DNA of 64,000 nt from Bacillus sp. REN16 (GCF_020731355.1 NZ_JAJFZK010000007.1:1-64000), one strand, 5' to 3'; counted from the first letter of the stretch, positions 19,828-32,626 are shown. Notes: generated by a model from the sequence alone, not told the origin. Numbers and translations are program-made.

Positions 19828-20097
19828 CTACTCCTTATCTACCAACTGAAGCAATTCTTCGTAGATTGAATCATCAATTGTAGCTTTTAATTGACTTGCA
19901 AGAGTATTCTTTTTCTTTGCAAGTAAAATACATTCTTTGTCTTTACTGAGGTATGCACCACGACCAGACTTTTTTCCAGTAAGGTCAATTGATACTTCGC
20001 CTTCCTTGGAACGTACAATTCTTACAAGTTCCTTTTTTGGTTTCATTTCACCACTAACTATGCATTTACGTAATGGTATTTTTTTATTCCCAACCAA
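19828..20097 (-). CDS. ylxR: YlxR (RnpM/DUF448), RNA-binding protein
   Basis: An 89-residue basic protein with the family blocks IPLRKCIVSGEMKPKKEL and GRGAYLSKDKECI. Recent work on B. subtilis linked this protein (renamed RnpM) to RNase P; I recall this and have not checked it. TTG start at 20097, with GGTGAAGGA just upstream. It lies 11 nt after nusA, in the conserved nusA-infB cluster. Confidence 0.93.
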   Translation of the reverse strand: MVGNKKIPLRKCIVSGEMKPKKELVRIVRSKEGEVSIDLTGKKSGRGAYLSKDKECILLAKKKNTLASQLKATIDDSIYEELLQLVDKE

Positions 20098-20108
20098 AAT
20101 CCTTCACC

Positions 20109-21245
20109 TCACTCGATTTCTTCAGTATGCAAATCGAATGCTTCATCCTCGGGTTCTTCTTCATCATTATCGTCGAATAAGCCAAAGCCGTCTCTTGGAT
20201 AAATTCCCGCTTGCTCGGCTTCTGTTTGACTCTTAATGTCGATTTTCCATCCAGTTAATTTAGCTGCTAACCGAGCATTCTGCCCCCGTTTTCCAATTGC
20301 TAATGATAATTGATAGTCAGGAACAACAACAGTTGTCGCTTTTTCATCTTCTTTTACAATTACGTCGAGAACTTTAGATGGGCTTAATGCATTTGCTACA
20401 AAGACAACTGGATCATCTGACCATTTGACAATATCAATTTTTTCGCCCTTCAATTCGTTCACGATTGCTTGAACACGTTGTCCCTTAGGACCGACACAAG
20501 AACCGACTGGGTCTACTTCCAGATTATCGGAGTGAACAGAAATCTTGGAACGATCTCCCGCTTCTCTTGCAACTGACTTTATTTCAACTGTTCCATCATA
20601 GATTTCAGGAACTTCAATTTCAAAAAGACGCTTTAATAATCCTGGATGTGTTCTAGAAACAAAGATTTGTGGTCCTTTTGTAGTTCTTTCAACCTTTGTT
20701 ATGTAGACTTTAATTCTGTCATGTGGCTTGTATCTTTCATTTGGCATTTGTTCGTTTACAGGAAGTAATGCTTCAATTTTACCTAAGCCAACATAGATAA
20801 ATTTGGAATCAAGACGCTGAACAATTCCCGTCATGATATCTTCTTCGCGGTCAATAAATTCCGAATAGATTACTCCTCTTTCCGCTTCACGCACACGTTG
20901 CGTTACAACCTGCTTTGCAGTTTGAGCAGCAATTCTTCCAAAATCTTTTGGAGTTACTTCAATTTCAACAACGTCTTCCACTTGGTAATTTGGATTAATG
21001 GTTCTAGCTTCATCAATGGAGATTTCTAAGCGCGGGTCAAACACTTCATCTACTACATCTTTTCTAGCAAACACACGCATTGAACCATTTGCTAAGTTTA
21101 AATCAACTCTTACATTTTGAGCCTGGTTAAAATTCCGCTTATATGCAGAAATTAATGCTGCCTCAATTGCTTCAATAATTATATCTTTGCTAATGCCTTT
21201 TTCTTTCTCGAGCAATGTTAAGGCATCTAGTAGTTCACTACTCAT
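20109..21245 (-). CDS. nusA: Transcription termination/antitermination factor NusA
   Basis: RNA-polymerase-binding factor affecting pausing and intrinsic termination, acting on many of the hairpins seen in this window. It has 378 residues: N-terminal RNAP-binding domain (about 1-130), S1 domain (about 135-200), and tandem KH domains with VGPKGQRVQ and IGKRGQNARLA. A short acidic tail (DDNDEEEPEDEAFD) closes the protein. ATG start; the SD GGGGG is unusually far (about 12 bases). It follows rimP by 35 nt. Confidence 0.97.
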   Translation of the reverse strand: MSSELLDALTLLEKEKGISKDIIIEAIEAALISAYKRNFNQAQNVRVDLNLANGSMRVFARKDVVDEVFDPRLEISIDEARTINPNYQVEDVVEIEVTPKDFGRIAAQTAKQVVTQRVREAERGVIYSEFIDREEDIMTGIVQRLDSKFIYVGLGKIEALLPVNEQMPNERYKPHDRIKVYITKVERTTKGPQIFVSRTHPGLLKRLFEIEVPEIYDGTVEIKSVAREAGDRSKISVHSDNLEVDPVGSCVGPKGQRVQAIVNELKGEKIDIVKWSDDPVVFVANALSPSKVLDVIVKEDEKATTVVVPDYQLSLAIGKRGQNARLAAKLTGWKIDIKSQTEAEQAGIYPRDGFGLFDDNDEEEPEDEAFDLHTEEIE

Positions 21246-21280
21246 TCGCTTTCTAATCCCCCTTTAAGTACTCTTACAAA

Positions 21281-21754
21281 TTAATGAAATGTCACAGCAA
21301 GCCTTGCATTTGCAATTTTGTCATACGGAATTTCCACAGACTTTTTGCGTGTTTTGACCATTATGTTGATTGTAATTGTGCTTCCATCAAACGATGTAAG
21401 CTCACCTTCAAAAATCTTTTCACCATCGATTGGCTCATATGTTTTTACATACACCTGTTTTCCAATTGCCTTTTCGAAGTCGTTGTCTTTTTTCAGTGGA
21501 CGTTCAGCACCTGGACTTGATACTTCAAGAAAATAGTTATAAGGGATAGGATCTATTTCATCAAGCTTTTCGCTTAATTTTTCACTAACTGTACCACAAT
21601 CTTCGATATCAACACCTTTTTCAGAATCGATGAAGACTCGCAGAAACCAGTCTTTTCCTTCCTTTACATACTCAACATCAACAAGTTCCATTTGTAAATC
21701 AGTTAATATAGGTATCACTAATTCCTCCACTATTTGTGTTACCTTTTTACTCAT
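21281..21754 (-). CDS. rimP: Ribosome maturation factor RimP
   Basis: 30S assembly factor needed for S12 incorporation. A 157-residue protein with the alpha/beta N-terminal domain and C-terminal SH3-like domain; [19 protein letters not shown] and [14 protein letters not shown] are diagnostic. Strong AGGAGG SD before ATG. First gene of the rimP-to-rbfA cluster, lying behind two terminator-like hairpins and repeat A2 that separate it from polC. Confidence 0.96.
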   Translation of the reverse strand: MSKKVTQIVEELVIPILTDLQMELVDVEYVKEGKDWFLRVFIDSEKGVDIEDCGTVSEKLSEKLDEIDPIPYNYFLEVSSPGAERPLKKDNDFEKAIGKQVYVKTYEPIDGEKIFEGELTSFDGSTITINIMVKTRKKSVEIPYDKIANARLAVTFH

Positions 21755-21829
21755 GTTTTTCCTCCTAAGCTGATAAGGAATTCTGTTTTTATACGTTAGT
21801 ATTTCCTAAGTAGTGTAAAAACACCCTGC

Positions 21830-21851
21830 TATAATAGCAGGGAGGCAGTTG
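21830..21851 (-). terminator. Terminator-like hairpin upstream of rimP
   Basis: Perfect stem CCCTGCTAT / ATAGCAGGG, followed on the minus strand by TGTTTTTAC. It is the second hairpin between polC and rimP and could end polC transcription or attenuate the rimP operon. Confidence 0.7.
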
Positions 21852-21912
21852 GAAAATATAGAGAAGTTCCATCTAAAGAAAGTTGATGCACATTTTTAGC
21901 CTCGGCCAAAGA

Positions 21913-21940
21913 ATAAAGAGTGGGAAGCCCCACTCTTTTA
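21913..21940 (-). terminator. Terminator-like hairpin downstream of polC
   Basis: Stem AAAGAGTGGG / CCCACTCTTT with a short GCTT-like loop, followed on the minus strand by ATTCTTT. It lies after repeat A2 and ahead of the 21830 hairpin. Confidence 0.7.
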
Positions 21941-22012
21941 ACAGTAATATACATAGCATTTCCATAAAAACTATAACATAATCGCTATTTATATGCAAAT
22001 AAAAGTCTATAG

Positions 22013-22132
22013 AAATGCGAAAGGCGCCCGCCCATCGGTGACAAGCATAAGACGAGCGCTGACAGAAGGTGCTTTTTACCTTCCGAAGCGTTTGGCTTAT
22101 GACCTCGAGCCGATGGCGCCTTGAGCTAGACA
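22013..22132 (+). repeat. Family A modular hairpin repeat, copy A2 (short form)
   Basis: Carries the same ends as A1 and A3 (GCGAAAGGCGCCCG and GATGGCGCCTTGAGCTAG) and the second module (AAGCATAAGACGAGCGCTGA, then GAAGGT...ACCTTC). It lacks the 60-odd-base first module with ACATCGAC/GTCGATGT. It starts nine nt past the polC stop. The 386-nt polC-rimP gap otherwise holds only the two hairpins noted above. Confidence 0.88.
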
Positions 22133-22140
22133 ACGAGAAA

Positions 22141-25100
22141 CTAGAACAATGATAATTGATTTTGTTCTGGCATATCTTCGAGACAACCATGGTTTTCAAG
22201 GTATTCCATGATTGTTTTCGATACCTTACCACGTTTTTGCAGGTCTTCTTTTGATAAAAATTCACCGTGTTCTCTTGCTTTCACAATATTAATAGCAGCG
22301 TTTGTCCCTAGTCCTGGAATTGAATTAAATGGAGGAATGAGAGCATCTCCATCGATAATAAATTCTGACGCACTGGAACGATACAGATCAATCTTCTTAA
22401 ATGAAAACCCGCGTTCACACATTTCAAGAGCAAGTTCAAGAACTGTTAAAAGGTTTTTCTCCTTAGGTGAAGCATCCAGTCCTTTAGCATTGATTTCTTC
22501 GAGTCTTGCTCGAATCGTGCTGGATCCGCGAACCATTGCATCAACGTCGAAATCATCTGCACGTACAGTGAAATATGCAGCATAATAGAGTAATGGCAAA
22601 TGAACTTTAAAGTACGCAATCCTTACCGCCATTAATACATACGCGGCAGCATGGGCTTTCGGGAACATGTATTTAATTTTTAAACATGAATCTATATACC
22701 AATCAGGGACATCATTTTTCTTCATTTCTTCAATAAATTCATCTGTTAGTCCTTTACCTTTACGAACTGATTCCATGATCTTAAATGCTAAAGAAGGATC
22801 TAGCCCTTTATAGATAAGGTAAACCATAATATCGTCACGACAACCAATTACTTCACTCAGCGTACAAATACTATTATGAATGAGTTCCTGCGCATTCCCC
22901 AACCAAACATCTGTACCATGTGATAGACCCGAAATCTGAACGAGTTCGGAGAAAGTAGTTGGCTTTGTATCCTCGAGCATTTGACGAACAAATCGGGTAC
23001 CGAATTCAGGAATCCCCAGTGTACCCGTTTTACACATAATTTGTTCTTCAGTTACACCAAGGGATTCAGTTCCACTAAAAATTTTCATTACCTCAGGATC
23101 GTCTGTCGGAATAGTTTTTGGATCAATTCCGCTTAAATCTTGAAGCATCCGGATTACCGTCGGATCATCATGCCCAAGAATATCTAACTTTAACACGTTA
23201 TCATGGATTGAGTGGAAATCAAAATGTGTTGTCTTCCATTCAGAGTTTGTATCATCAGCTGGAAATTGTATAGGTGAAAAATCAAAGATATCCATATAGT
23301 CTGGTACTACGATAATCCCGCCAGGATGCTGTCCAGTTGTTCGCTTTACACCAGTACAACCAGCAACCAGACGATCTGTTTCGGCACCGCGCATGGTTAA
23401 ATTATGATCATTTGCATAGCCTTTTACATACCCATAGGCTGTTTTTTCCGCTACTGTTCCAATTGTTCCAGCACGATATACATAATCCTCACCAAAAAGA
23501 ACCTTTGTATAGTTATGGGCCCGTGGCTGGTACTCACCAGAGAAGTTTAAGTCAATATCTGGCACCTTATCTCCCTTAAAGCCTAAGAACGTTTCAAAGG
23601 GAATATCATGTCCATCCTTCTTATAATTTGCCCCGCAATTTGGGCAAACCTTGTCTGGCAGGTCAAAACCTGATCCGACTGATCCATCGTTAAAGAACTC
23701 AGAATGCTTACAATCCGGACATACATAATGTGGCGGCAATGGATTTACTTCTGTTATTTCCGTCATAGTTGCAACCAACGAGGAACCAACCGACCCACGA
23801 GAACCTACTAAATACCCATCATCAAGTGATTTTTTAACAAGTTTATGGGATATCAAATAAATTACCGCGAATCCATGCCCAATGATACTCTTTAGCTCTT
23901 TTTCCAAGCGCTTTTCTACAATATCAGGTAATTCCTCGCCATAGATGCTTCTTGCCATAACATAGCTCATATCTCTTATTTCATCTTCAGCACCTTCGAT
24001 TTTAGGTGTATATAGATCATCTTTGATCGGCTTCACATCGCCTATCATATCTGCAACTTTTTGAGTGTTTGTAACGACAATTTCCTTTGCTTTCACTTTA
24101 TCAAGGAAAGAGAAACAATCTAACATTTCATTTGTAGTTCGGAAATGAACCTCTGGAAGCGAGTGTCGATTCATAGGATTTGCCCCACCCTGGGATCTAA
24201 CTAATATCTTTCGATAAATATGGTCCTCAGGGTTTAGATAGTGCACATTTCCAGTAGCAACAACCGGTAGATTCAGCTTTTCTCCAAGACTAACAATATT
24301 CCTTAATATATCCTTTAATTCACGCTCATTTTGAATCAAATCTAATTCTATTAAATGCTTGTAGTTAGAAGGTGGCTGCACTTCTAGATAGTCATAAAAC
24401 CCGGCAATTGACTCAACTTCCTCAGGTGATTTTTGCATCATCCCTTCAAATACTTCCCCTTTGTCACAAGCTGAACCAACTAAAATACCTTCACGATATT
24501 TTTGAAGCTGTGAGCGTGGGATACGAGGTACACGATAGAAATAATTCATATGTGAAATTGAAACCAATTTAAATAAATTTTTCAAACCTACATCATTTTG
24601 GGCAAGTAATGTCGCATGGTAAGGTCTTGATCGTTGGTAAGCTTTACCTTGGCCCATATAATCATTCAATTGATCATGGTAGACAATCTCTTTTTCAGCT
24701 GCGTCTTTTAATAGTTTAACGGTTAAGTACCCCGTTGCTTCCGCATCATAAATCGCACGATGATGCTGAGTAAGTTCAATATCGAACTTTTTACATAATG
24801 TGTTTAAACGATGGTTTTTTAAATCTGGATGCAAAAATCTAGCAAGTTCAAGTGTGTCTATGACAGGATTAGCTGCTGGTTTTAGACCGGCCTTTTTATA
24901 ACCTACATTTAAAAAGCCCATATCAAAACTCGCATTATGCGCAACTAATATTCCATCCTCAGCCCAGTCATGGAACTTCAATAGAACTTCACTTACTTCA
25001 GGTGCTGAACGTACCATATCATCTGTAATTCCAGTAAGATCGATTGTTGTCGCACTTAGACGGTGATGTGGGTTAGCGAATGATTCAAACCGATCAATGA

Positions 25101-26448
25101 TTTCACCATTTCTAACCTTAACGGCAGCCAGCTCAATAATTGTATTATAGACCGCTGATAACCCAGTTGTTTCAACGTCAAAAACAACATACGTATCTTC
25201 TTCTAAATTACGATGCTGTGAATTATAAGCAATTGGGACACCGTCATCGACTAAATTAGCTTCAACTCCATAGATCATCTTAATCCCATTTTTCTTAGCA
25301 GCTGAATAAGCCTCTGGGAATGATTGAGCAACCGCATGGTCTGTTAAAGCAATAGCCGTGTGACCCCATTTTTTAGCTTGTCCGACTAATTGACTGACTG
25401 ATGTTACAGCATCCATCTGACTCATAGGTGAGTGCAAATGAAGCTCGACACGTTTTTCTCCATCAGGAGCAGTATCTTTTCTTTCATTCATAGGCTTGAT
25501 TTCATTGATATCATTAGCTAGCATAACAAGATCTCTTACAAAAGTATCATTCTGAATACTTCCGCGAACCCGTACCCACATACCTTTTTTAATGGCTTGT
25601 AATAAGTGAACATCCTCTTTATCACGAGAGAATACTTTTACTAAAATTGAATCAGTATAATCGGTTATTTTGAAAGTTAGAAGAGTTCTTCCACTGCGCA
25701 GCTCTCTCGTCTCTGCAAAGAAAATATACCCTTGAACTGCAATTCTGCGCTCTTCGTCTAGGATTGAACTAATTTCTTTAAAATCTTCATCATCCTTGAT
25801 GGTATAACCAATAGTAATCGGCCCTGAAACCGTGTTATCTTGTGCTTTCTCTTTCTTCTGCATATCAGCAACGGCTAACAATGCTTTTTCTTGGTCTTCT
25901 TGTTGTTTTTTCTCTATAAACTCTTCGTACTCCTTCTTAGAAACCTCAACCTCTGTTTCGAGAGTAAACATTGGAAAACCATAGGATTGATACACATTTC
26001 CTATTAATTGGCCGTATTTCTTCTTAATAGCAATGGATTCTGTATCATTTCTTGTTTTGATATGAAGCTTAAGACCCAGTTGTGTTGGTGCTTGGCTATG
26101 CAATAAAGATAGAATTGGTGGTGCGATTCCATCTAATTCTTGTAAACATAGTGGCCAATAGGCTTGCACTAAATCCTCTGTCACTTGCTGTGACCTGACA
26201 TTTAAAGAGAAGGTAACAGAAGCTATATGGGCAAATTTTGTTTGCAATTGTGCAGAAAAAATTCTCATGATTTCTGCCGGCAGCACTTTTTCAAAAGAAA
26301 ATACAAAATGCCATGCTTTCTGTTCTTTATCAATCATGAGCTTTACAATTCCTGCATTTGCAAAATGTGTTACCATTGCATCGTCAGTTAGTTCCAACTG
26401 CTGCAGCAATACGCTAAAACGTTCTTTTTGCTGTGGCGATAATTCCAT
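22141..26448 (-). CDS. polC: DNA polymerase III PolC, Gram-positive alpha subunit
   Basis: Replicative polymerase of low-GC Gram-positive bacteria with built-in proofreading. The 1435 residues show the PolC order: an N-terminal domain, an OB-fold at about 235-320 and a PHP domain ([15 protein letters not shown] near 340). The DEDDh exonuclease is inserted into PHP, with FDVETTGLS near 421. A Cys4 zinc site (CPDCKH...CPNCG) is at about 905-940 and the palm [11 protein letters not shown] near 961. The C-terminus is [20 protein letters not shown]-like, ending in the clamp-binding QLSLF. ATG start with GAGGGGG upstream. No frameshift seen. Confidence 0.98.
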   Translation of the reverse strand: MELSPQQKERFSVLLQQLELTDDAMVTHFANAGIVKLMIDKEQKAWHFVFSFEKVLPAEIMRIFSAQLQTKFAHIASVTFSLNVRSQQVTEDLVQAYWPLCLQELDGIAPPILSLLHSQAPTQLGLKLHIKTRNDTESIAIKKKYGQLIGNVYQSYGFPMFTLETEVEVSKKEYEEFIEKKQQEDQEKALLAVADMQKKEKAQDNTVSGPITIGYTIKDDEDFKEISSILDEERRIAVQGYIFFAETRELRSGRTLLTFKITDYTDSILVKVFSRDKEDVHLLQAIKKGMWVRVRGSIQNDTFVRDLVMLANDINEIKPMNERKDTAPDGEKRVELHLHSPMSQMDAVTSVSQLVGQAKKWGHTAIALTDHAVAQSFPEAYSAAKKNGIKMIYGVEANLVDDGVPIAYNSQHRNLEEDTYVVFDVETTGLSAVYNTIIELAAVKVRNGEIIDRFESFANPHHRLSATTIDLTGITDDMVRSAPEVSEVLLKFHDWAEDGILVAHNASFDMGFLNVGYKKAGLKPAANPVIDTLELARFLHPDLKNHRLNTLCKKFDIELTQHHRAIYDAEATGYLTVKLLKDAAEKEIVYHDQLNDYMGQGKAYQRSRPYHATLLAQNDVGLKNLFKLVSISHMNYFYRVPRIPRSQLQKYREGILVGSACDKGEVFEGMMQKSPEEVESIAGFYDYLEVQPPSNYKHLIELDLIQNERELKDILRNIVSLGEKLNLPVVATGNVHYLNPEDHIYRKILVRSQGGANPMNRHSLPEVHFRTTNEMLDCFSFLDKVKAKEIVVTNTQKVADMIGDVKPIKDDLYTPKIEGAEDEIRDMSYVMARSIYGEELPDIVEKRLEKELKSIIGHGFAVIYLISHKLVKKSLDDGYLVGSRGSVGSSLVATMTEITEVNPLPPHYVCPDCKHSEFFNDGSVGSGFDLPDKVCPNCGANYKKDGHDIPFETFLGFKGDKVPDIDLNFSGEYQPRAHNYTKVLFGEDYVYRAGTIGTVAEKTAYGYVKGYANDHNLTMRGAETDRLVAGCTGVKRTTGQHPGGIIVVPDYMDIFDFSPIQFPADDTNSEWKTTHFDFHSIHDNVLKLDILGHDDPTVIRMLQDLSGIDPKTIPTDDPEVMKIFSGTESLGVTEEQIMCKTGTLGIPEFGTRFVRQMLEDTKPTTFSELVQISGLSHGTDVWLGNAQELIHNSICTLSEVIGCRDDIMVYLIYKGLDPSLAFKIMESVRKGKGLTDEFIEEMKKNDVPDWYIDSCLKIKYMFPKAHAAAYVLMAVRIAYFKVHLPLLYYAAYFTVRADDFDVDAMVRGSSTIRARLEEINAKGLDASPKEKNLLTVLELALEMCERGFSFKKIDLYRSSASEFIIDGDALIPPFNSIPGLGTNAAINIVKAREHGEFLSKEDLQKRGKVSKTIMEYLENHGCLEDMPEQNQLSLF

Positions 26449-26476
26449 CCTCGTTCCCCCTCTTCAGACAGAATAA

Positions 26477-26512
26477 CGAGGGTACCCCATTTTATCGAGG
26501 TACCCTTTTCTT
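26477..26512 (-). terminator. Inverted repeat between proS and polC
   Basis: Arms GGGTACC and GGTACCC separated by about 12 bases. The T-rich run lies on the plus-strand side, so it is not a good minus-strand terminator. It may be an attenuating hairpin in the polC leader. Confidence 0.4.
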
Positions 26513-26521
26513 TTCTATTAT

Positions 26522-28243
<1,722 letters not shown>

Positions 28244-28258
28244 TTATTGAGCTTATTT

Positions 28259-29518
28259 TTATAAAAAGATTCTTTGAATATCGTTCCATGTTACTACCAA
28301 CATCAACAGCATTAGTAAGGCAAAGCCTATAAAATGAACCATACCTTCTTTTTGCTTATCAATTGGTTTTCCCCGAACGGCTTCCAAAGCAAAGAATACT
28401 AGTCGTCCTCCATCAAGAGCTGGTAATGGTAAAAGGTTGACAATTCCTAAGTTGATACTTAGTATTGCTGCCCATTTCATTACATAAAAAATTCCTGACT
28501 TAACAACTGTATCGGTTGCATCATATATTCCAACTGGTCCGGAAAGCATATCAATTGAAAATTGTCCCGTAACAAGCTTTCCTAGGCCAAGTAAAATTTC
28601 CTTTGTCCACATAAAGGTTTCCATAACCCCATATTTTAAGGATGGTAAAACCGATTTTTCAACTGGTCCATAAACGCCAATAACACCAATAGTTTGATCC
28701 TCAAGCTCCTGAGCTTTCGGGGTTACAGATATTTCATGAAGGCCCCCATTACGCTCAACCACAAAGCCGATTTCTTCTTCAGGATTTGCGCGAATAATAT
28801 TTACAATATCATTCCAAGTAGAAACTTGTTCATTATCAATCTCACGAACAATATCACCTTCGTGGAGCCCTGCTTGAAGAGCAGCTCCATCTTCAGTAAG
28901 TTTTCCAAGGATGGGTTTATCAATGGGAGTACCTTGTAATAAACCAATTGCAATTAAAATAATAAAAGCTAGTACAAAATTCATTGCTGGACCGGCAGCA
29001 ATGGCCAATGTCCGTTGCATTAAAGTTTTTGAAGAGAACTGACGATTATATGGTGCGATTTGTGTTTCCTGTCCATCAGCAACAAAAAAAGCTGTCTCGC
29101 TAACTTCATATCTGTTTAGAACCTCATCTTCTCCATCTTCATAGCCAGAAACAAAAAGATGATGCTCTAAATCCACTTCCTCAACCTCTATTACCTTTAA
29201 ATCTGAATATTTATCCTTGTTATTTAAAATAATCTTTTCGACTTTCCCATTTTTATCAAATAATAACCCGATATTATGACCAGGTTTAATTTCAACCATT
29301 TCTGGATCTTCGCCAGCCATTCTAACATATCCGCCAATCGGAAGGAGACGAATCGTATAAAGTGTTTCATTTTTTCTAAAGGTAAATACCTTTGGTCCCA
29401 TCCCAATTGCAAATTCACGACAGAGAATTCCTGCTCGCTTTGCCAAAACAAGATGTCCCCATTCATGAAAAAATACGAGTGCACCAAATATAATGATAAA
29501 GGCTATCACAGTCTCCAC
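28259..29518 (-). CDS. rseP: Site-2 intramembrane zinc metalloprotease RseP/RasP
   Basis: Membrane protease that completes cleavage of anti-sigma factors and signal peptides (RasP in B. subtilis). It is 419 residues from the GTG at 29518, chosen because AAAGGTGG is eight bases upstream and the N-terminus then matches RasP; the GTG at 29530 lies within or before that SD. The zinc motif HEWGH is at 18-22, a PDZ domain at about 190-265, and the second site NLLPLPALDGGR near 360-371. It ends in a transmembrane helix and WNDIQRIFL. Confidence 0.95.
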   Translation of the reverse strand: METVIAFIIIFGALVFFHEWGHLVLAKRAGILCREFAIGMGPKVFTFRKNETLYTIRLLPIGGYVRMAGEDPEMVEIKPGHNIGLLFDKNGKVEKIILNNKDKYSDLKVIEVEEVDLEHHLFVSGYEDGEDEVLNRYEVSETAFFVADGQETQIAPYNRQFSSKTLMQRTLAIAAGPAMNFVLAFIILIAIGLLQGTPIDKPILGKLTEDGAALQAGLHEGDIVREIDNEQVSTWNDIVNIIRANPEEEIGFVVERNGGLHEISVTPKAQELEDQTIGVIGVYGPVEKSVLPSLKYGVMETFMWTKEILLGLGKLVTGQFSIDMLSGPVGIYDATDTVVKSGIFYVMKWAAILSINLGIVNLLPLPALDGGRLVFFALEAVRGKPIDKQKEGMVHFIGFALLMLLMLVVTWNDIQRIFL

Positions 29519-29546
29519 ATATTTAACCACCTTTTGTTAGATTAAC

Positions 29547-29725
29547 TCAAAAGCAAGGCGCCCGGATTGAGGAACATCGACTAACTACCGCCACGTGCTG
29601 TGGCGAACGTCGATGTCAGCACATCCTGTGCAAGTCAAGCATAAGACGAGCGCTGACAGAAGGTGCCCTTTACCTTCCGAAGCGATTGGCTTATGACCTA
29701 GAGCCGATGGCGCCTCAAGCTAGCT
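29547..29725 (+). repeat. Family A modular hairpin repeat, copy A3 (long form)
   Basis: Starts AAGCAAGGCGCCCGG and ends GAGCCGATGGCGCC. Module 1 has ACATCGAC/GTCGATGT around GCCAC-GTGCT-GTGGC (29590-29604), then GCAC-ATCCT-GTGC (29619-29631). Module 2 folds as nested stems CATAAG/CTTATG and GAAGGT/ACCTTC. It fills nearly all of the 214-nt gap between dxr and rseP, with no terminator seen, so it is probably within the mRNA. Confidence 0.88.
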
Positions 29726-29732
29726 GTAAATT

Positions 29733-30890
29733 CTATTTTTTCTCTACGATTTCACGTACAAATTCCCGTGTTTCTTTATCTACCTGCTGGATGATATCCA
29801 AACTAGGATTTTGAATGACAGCATGTTTCTCTAATGTTCCTTCGATGATATCTTCGATTTCTAAGAACGTGATTTTCCCATTTAAAAATCCTGAAACCGC
29901 CTCCTCATTTGCAGCATTTAATACTGTCGGCAGAGTCCCGCCTGTTTTACCAGCATGAAATGCAAATCCAAGGCATCTAAATCTGTCAAAATCCGGTTTT
30001 GAAAAATGTAGTTTTCCGATTTCCCAAAGTTGTAACCTTTCTTTAGATGCGGGCATTGGATAACGGTCTGGGTATGAAAACGCATATTGAATGGGCACTC
30101 TCATATCTGGTGTTCCGAGCTGTGCAATAACACTACTATCATGGAACTCAACCATGGAATGGATAATGCTTTCTTTATGAAGAAGAACATCAATCTGTTC
30201 ATATGGAAGATTAAATAACCAGTGGGCTTCAATTACTTCTAACCCTTTGTTCATCATGGTTGCTGAATCAATCGTAATTTTCGCTCCCATTGACCAGTTT
30301 GGATGATTAAGTGCATCTTCAATGGTAACATCCTTAAGTTCTTCACGAGTTCGATCACGGAAACTTCCTCCTGAAGCAGTAAGAATAATTTTCTCCACAT
30401 TCTTCTCTTTTTCACCCTGAAGACATTGAAAAATAGCAGAGTGCTCACTATCTACTGGTAAAATTGCAACACCATGTCGCTTCGCAGCTTCCATTACAAG
30501 ATGACCTGCGGTAACAAGGGTTTCCTTGTTAGCAAGTGCAATGGTTTTTCTTGCTGCAATTGCTTTTAATGTAGGTAATAACCCTACACTCCCAACCACA
30601 GCATTAAGAACGATAGTCGCTTCCTCGAATGTAGCAACTTCGATTAAACCTTGATCCCCATATACAAACTGAATATCCCCAGAAAATTCACTTTTTAACA
30701 ATTCACATGTTTCTTTTGATCTCGCAGAAACAAGCTTTGGTGAAAACTTATGTATAATTTTACGACCTAATGTCACATTTTCGCCTAAAGACATAGCGAC
30801 AAGCCTTAGTTTTTCCGGATGCTGTTCAATCACATCTAATGTTTGTTGCCCAATCGAGCCGGTAGCCCCTAATAAACTAATTTTTTTCAC
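29733..30890 (-). CDS. dxr: 1-deoxy-D-xylulose 5-phosphate reductoisomerase
   Basis: Second step of the MEP isoprenoid pathway, feeding undecaprenyl phosphate made by neighbouring uppS. It is 385 residues from the GTG at 30890, with GGGAGTGAG upstream; an in-frame start at 30911 would include the SD. NADPH motif GATGSIGQ is at 8-15, the metal site block [11 protein letters not shown] near 146-156, and the flexible loop [19 protein letters not shown]-type follows near 200-217. It follows cdsA by 27 nt. Confidence 0.97.
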   Translation of the reverse strand: MKKISLLGATGSIGQQTLDVIEQHPEKLRLVAMSLGENVTLGRKIIHKFSPKLVSARSKETCELLKSEFSGDIQFVYGDQGLIEVATFEEATIVLNAVVGSVGLLPTLKAIAARKTIALANKETLVTAGHLVMEAAKRHGVAILPVDSEHSAIFQCLQGEKEKNVEKIILTASGGSFRDRTREELKDVTIEDALNHPNWSMGAKITIDSATMMNKGLEVIEAHWLFNLPYEQIDVLLHKESIIHSMVEFHDSSVIAQLGTPDMRVPIQYAFSYPDRYPMPASKERLQLWEIGKLHFSKPDFDRFRCLGFAFHAGKTGGTLPTVLNAANEEAVSGFLNGKITFLEIEDIIEGTLEKHAVIQNPSLDIIQQVDKETREFVREIVEKK

Positions 30891-30917
30891 AAACTCACTC
30901 CCAATATGCAACCACTT

Positions 30918-31712
30918 CTAAATAATTAATCTTAAAAAATAAAGAATCGGCAGGATAAATATCATGCTATCAAAACGGTCTAATATTCCTCCATGTCCAG
31001 GTAACAATGTTCCCGAATCCTTCACATTATAATGTCTTTTCAAAGCAGATTCTACTAAATCCCCGATTTGTCCAAAAATAGAGACAAACAATGTTACGAT
31101 AATGAGTGAAAAGAGGGAATCAAACAAATCTGTGATCATGTTAAAAATAAACGCAAATACAATAGCCGTTACAATACCACCGACAAAGCCCTCAATGGTC
31201 TTATTTGGACTAATTTCTGGCCAAAGTTTCTTCTTACCAAGCTTTCTACCAACAAAATAAGCCCCTGAATCGGTAGTCCAAATTACAACGAATGCATAGA
31301 ATATATATGCTAATCCTAACATGGTTCTTATTTCAATCATATAATAAAAACCAAAACCTATATAGAGAGCTGACAGGATTACTAGTCCAGCATCATCAAA
31401 GTTAAAGCTGTTTTTGGAAATAACAGTATAAGTTAAAATTAACAGTACGATTAAAAGAACTATTTCGATTTTCGAAAGTTTAAGGGTTGTAAATATATCA
31501 TTGTATTTGCTTGGTATTAATATAATCCATAATAAAATAATGGAAATTATGCCAGGGATTGTTGCAATATGAATATGCTTCATCCGTAAAAGCTCAAAAA
31601 TGGCGATAGCACCCATTAAATAGACTAAAATGGTAAACGGGATGCCTCCAATAATTACGATTGGTAGAAAGATTGCGGCTGCAATTATTGCCGTTATGAT
31701 TCTTTGTTTCAT
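30918..31712 (-). CDS. cdsA: Phosphatidate cytidylyltransferase
   Basis: Makes CDP-diacylglycerol, the precursor of phosphatidylglycerol and phosphatidylethanolamine. The 264 residues contain about eight hydrophobic segments. The family signature lies near the C-terminus ([19 protein letters not shown]), after [16 protein letters not shown] start with AAGGAATGA upstream. It lies between uppS and dxr, the usual envelope-precursor cluster. Confidence 0.96.
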   Translation of the reverse strand: MKQRIITAIIAAAIFLPIVIIGGIPFTILVYLMGAIAIFELLRMKHIHIATIPGIISIILLWIILIPSKYNDIFTTLKLSKIEIVLLIVLLILTYTVISKNSFNFDDAGLVILSALYIGFGFYYMIEIRTMLGLAYIFYAFVVIWTTDSGAYFVGRKLGKKKLWPEISPNKTIEGFVGGIVTAIVFAFIFNMITDLFDSLFSLIIVTLFVSIFGQIGDLVESALKRHYNVKDSGTLLPGHGGILDRFDSMIFILPILYFLRLII

Positions 31713-31752
31713 CTTATCATTCCTTTTTCAAATGCGATTTGGTTTCTATTTA

Positions 31753-32514
31753 CTATACCCCCCCAAATCGTCGGCCTCTCTGTTGAAATGCGTAGATAGC
31801 CTCTAATAAATGCTGCTCTTTAAAATCAGGCCATAATACATTAGTAAACCAAAATTCTGTATATGCAAGCTGCCAGAGCATGAAATTACTTAATCTTATT
31901 TCCCCGCTGGTACGGATTAATAAATCGGGATCCTGTAATCCAGCACTCATTAAATATTGGTCAAATATTTCTTCGTCTATCTTTTCATGTAGATTGCCCT
32001 CTTTAGAATCCGAAAGAATATGATTGACCGCATCGATAATTTCTGCACGTCCCCCATAATTAAGTGCGAAATTTAGGATTAGCCCGGTATTGTTTTTCGT
32101 TTCATTTACAGCTTTATCCACTGCTTTTTGAGTATGCGCAGGTGTAGCATCTTTATCCCCCATGATTCTAACCTGTACATTTTCTTCAATTAATTCCGGC
32201 AGGAACGTTCCCATAAATTCTTCAGGAAGCCTTAATAAATAATTAACCTCATCCTCTGGACGCTTCCAATTTTCTGTTGAAAATGCGTAGACGGTTAAAG
32301 TTTTAACCCCAAGTCTACTTGCTAGCTTTGTTACTCTCTTAACTACCTTCATTCCTTCATGGTGACCCGCAGTACGTGGTAGTGCTCTTTTTTTAGCCCA
32401 TCGCCCATTTCCATCCATGATAATTGCTATGTGATTAGGAATTGGCCCTTTTAATATTTCTTCTTCCGAAATAGAAACTGACTTATTCTTCGCTTTTTTA
32501 AATTTTTCAAACAT
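31753..32514 (-). CDS. uppS: Undecaprenyl pyrophosphate synthase
   Basis: Cis-prenyltransferase building the C55 lipid carrier for peptidoglycan and teichoic acids. It has 253 residues with IIMDGNGRWAKKR at about 31-43 (catalytic Asp34), TVYAFSTENWKRP near 96-108 and the terminal RTSGEIRLSNFMLWQ block. ATG start with GGAGG nine bases upstream. A terminator and a candidate promoter lie between frr and uppS, so uppS-cdsA-dxr-rseP-proS may form a separate unit. Confidence 0.97.
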   Translation of the reverse strand: MFEKFKKAKNKSVSISEEEILKGPIPNHIAIIMDGNGRWAKKRALPRTAGHHEGMKVVKRVTKLASRLGVKTLTVYAFSTENWKRPEDEVNYLLRLPEEFMGTFLPELIEENVQVRIMGDKDATPAHTQKAVDKAVNETKNNTGLILNFALNYGGRAEIIDAVNHILSDSKEGNLHEKIDEEIFDQYLMSAGLQDPDLLIRTSGEIRLSNFMLWQLAYTEFWFTNVLWPDFKEQHLLEAIYAFQQRGRRFGGV

Positions 32515-32537
32515 TCACAAGTCCTCCAACACCCGAA

Positions 32538-32572
32538 TCAAATGAGCCTTGGCGTTTTTGCACCCAGACCAG
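32538..32572 (+). repeat. Possible family B remnant (head only)
   Basis: The segment TCAAATGAGCCTTGGCG followed by TTTTTGCACCCAGA resembles the first 35 bases of B1-B3 (CAAATNCG..TGGCGTATTTGCGCCCGA) with several substitutions and no downstream blocks. It looks like a decayed fragment. Confidence 0.4.
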
Positions 32573-32576
32573 TTTC

Positions 32577-32605
32577 ATTTTACCATTTTTATACGTTCAC
32601 GGTAA
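32577..32605 (-). promoter_or_regulatory. Candidate SigA promoter for uppS
   Basis: Minus-strand -10 TAAAAT preceded by TGG (extended -10). A weak -35 TTACCG (3 of 6 matches) lies 17 bases upstream. It sits directly after the frr terminator, 63 nt before uppS. Confidence 0.45.
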
Positions 32606-32626
32606 CTAATTAGTAGTCAGTATTAA

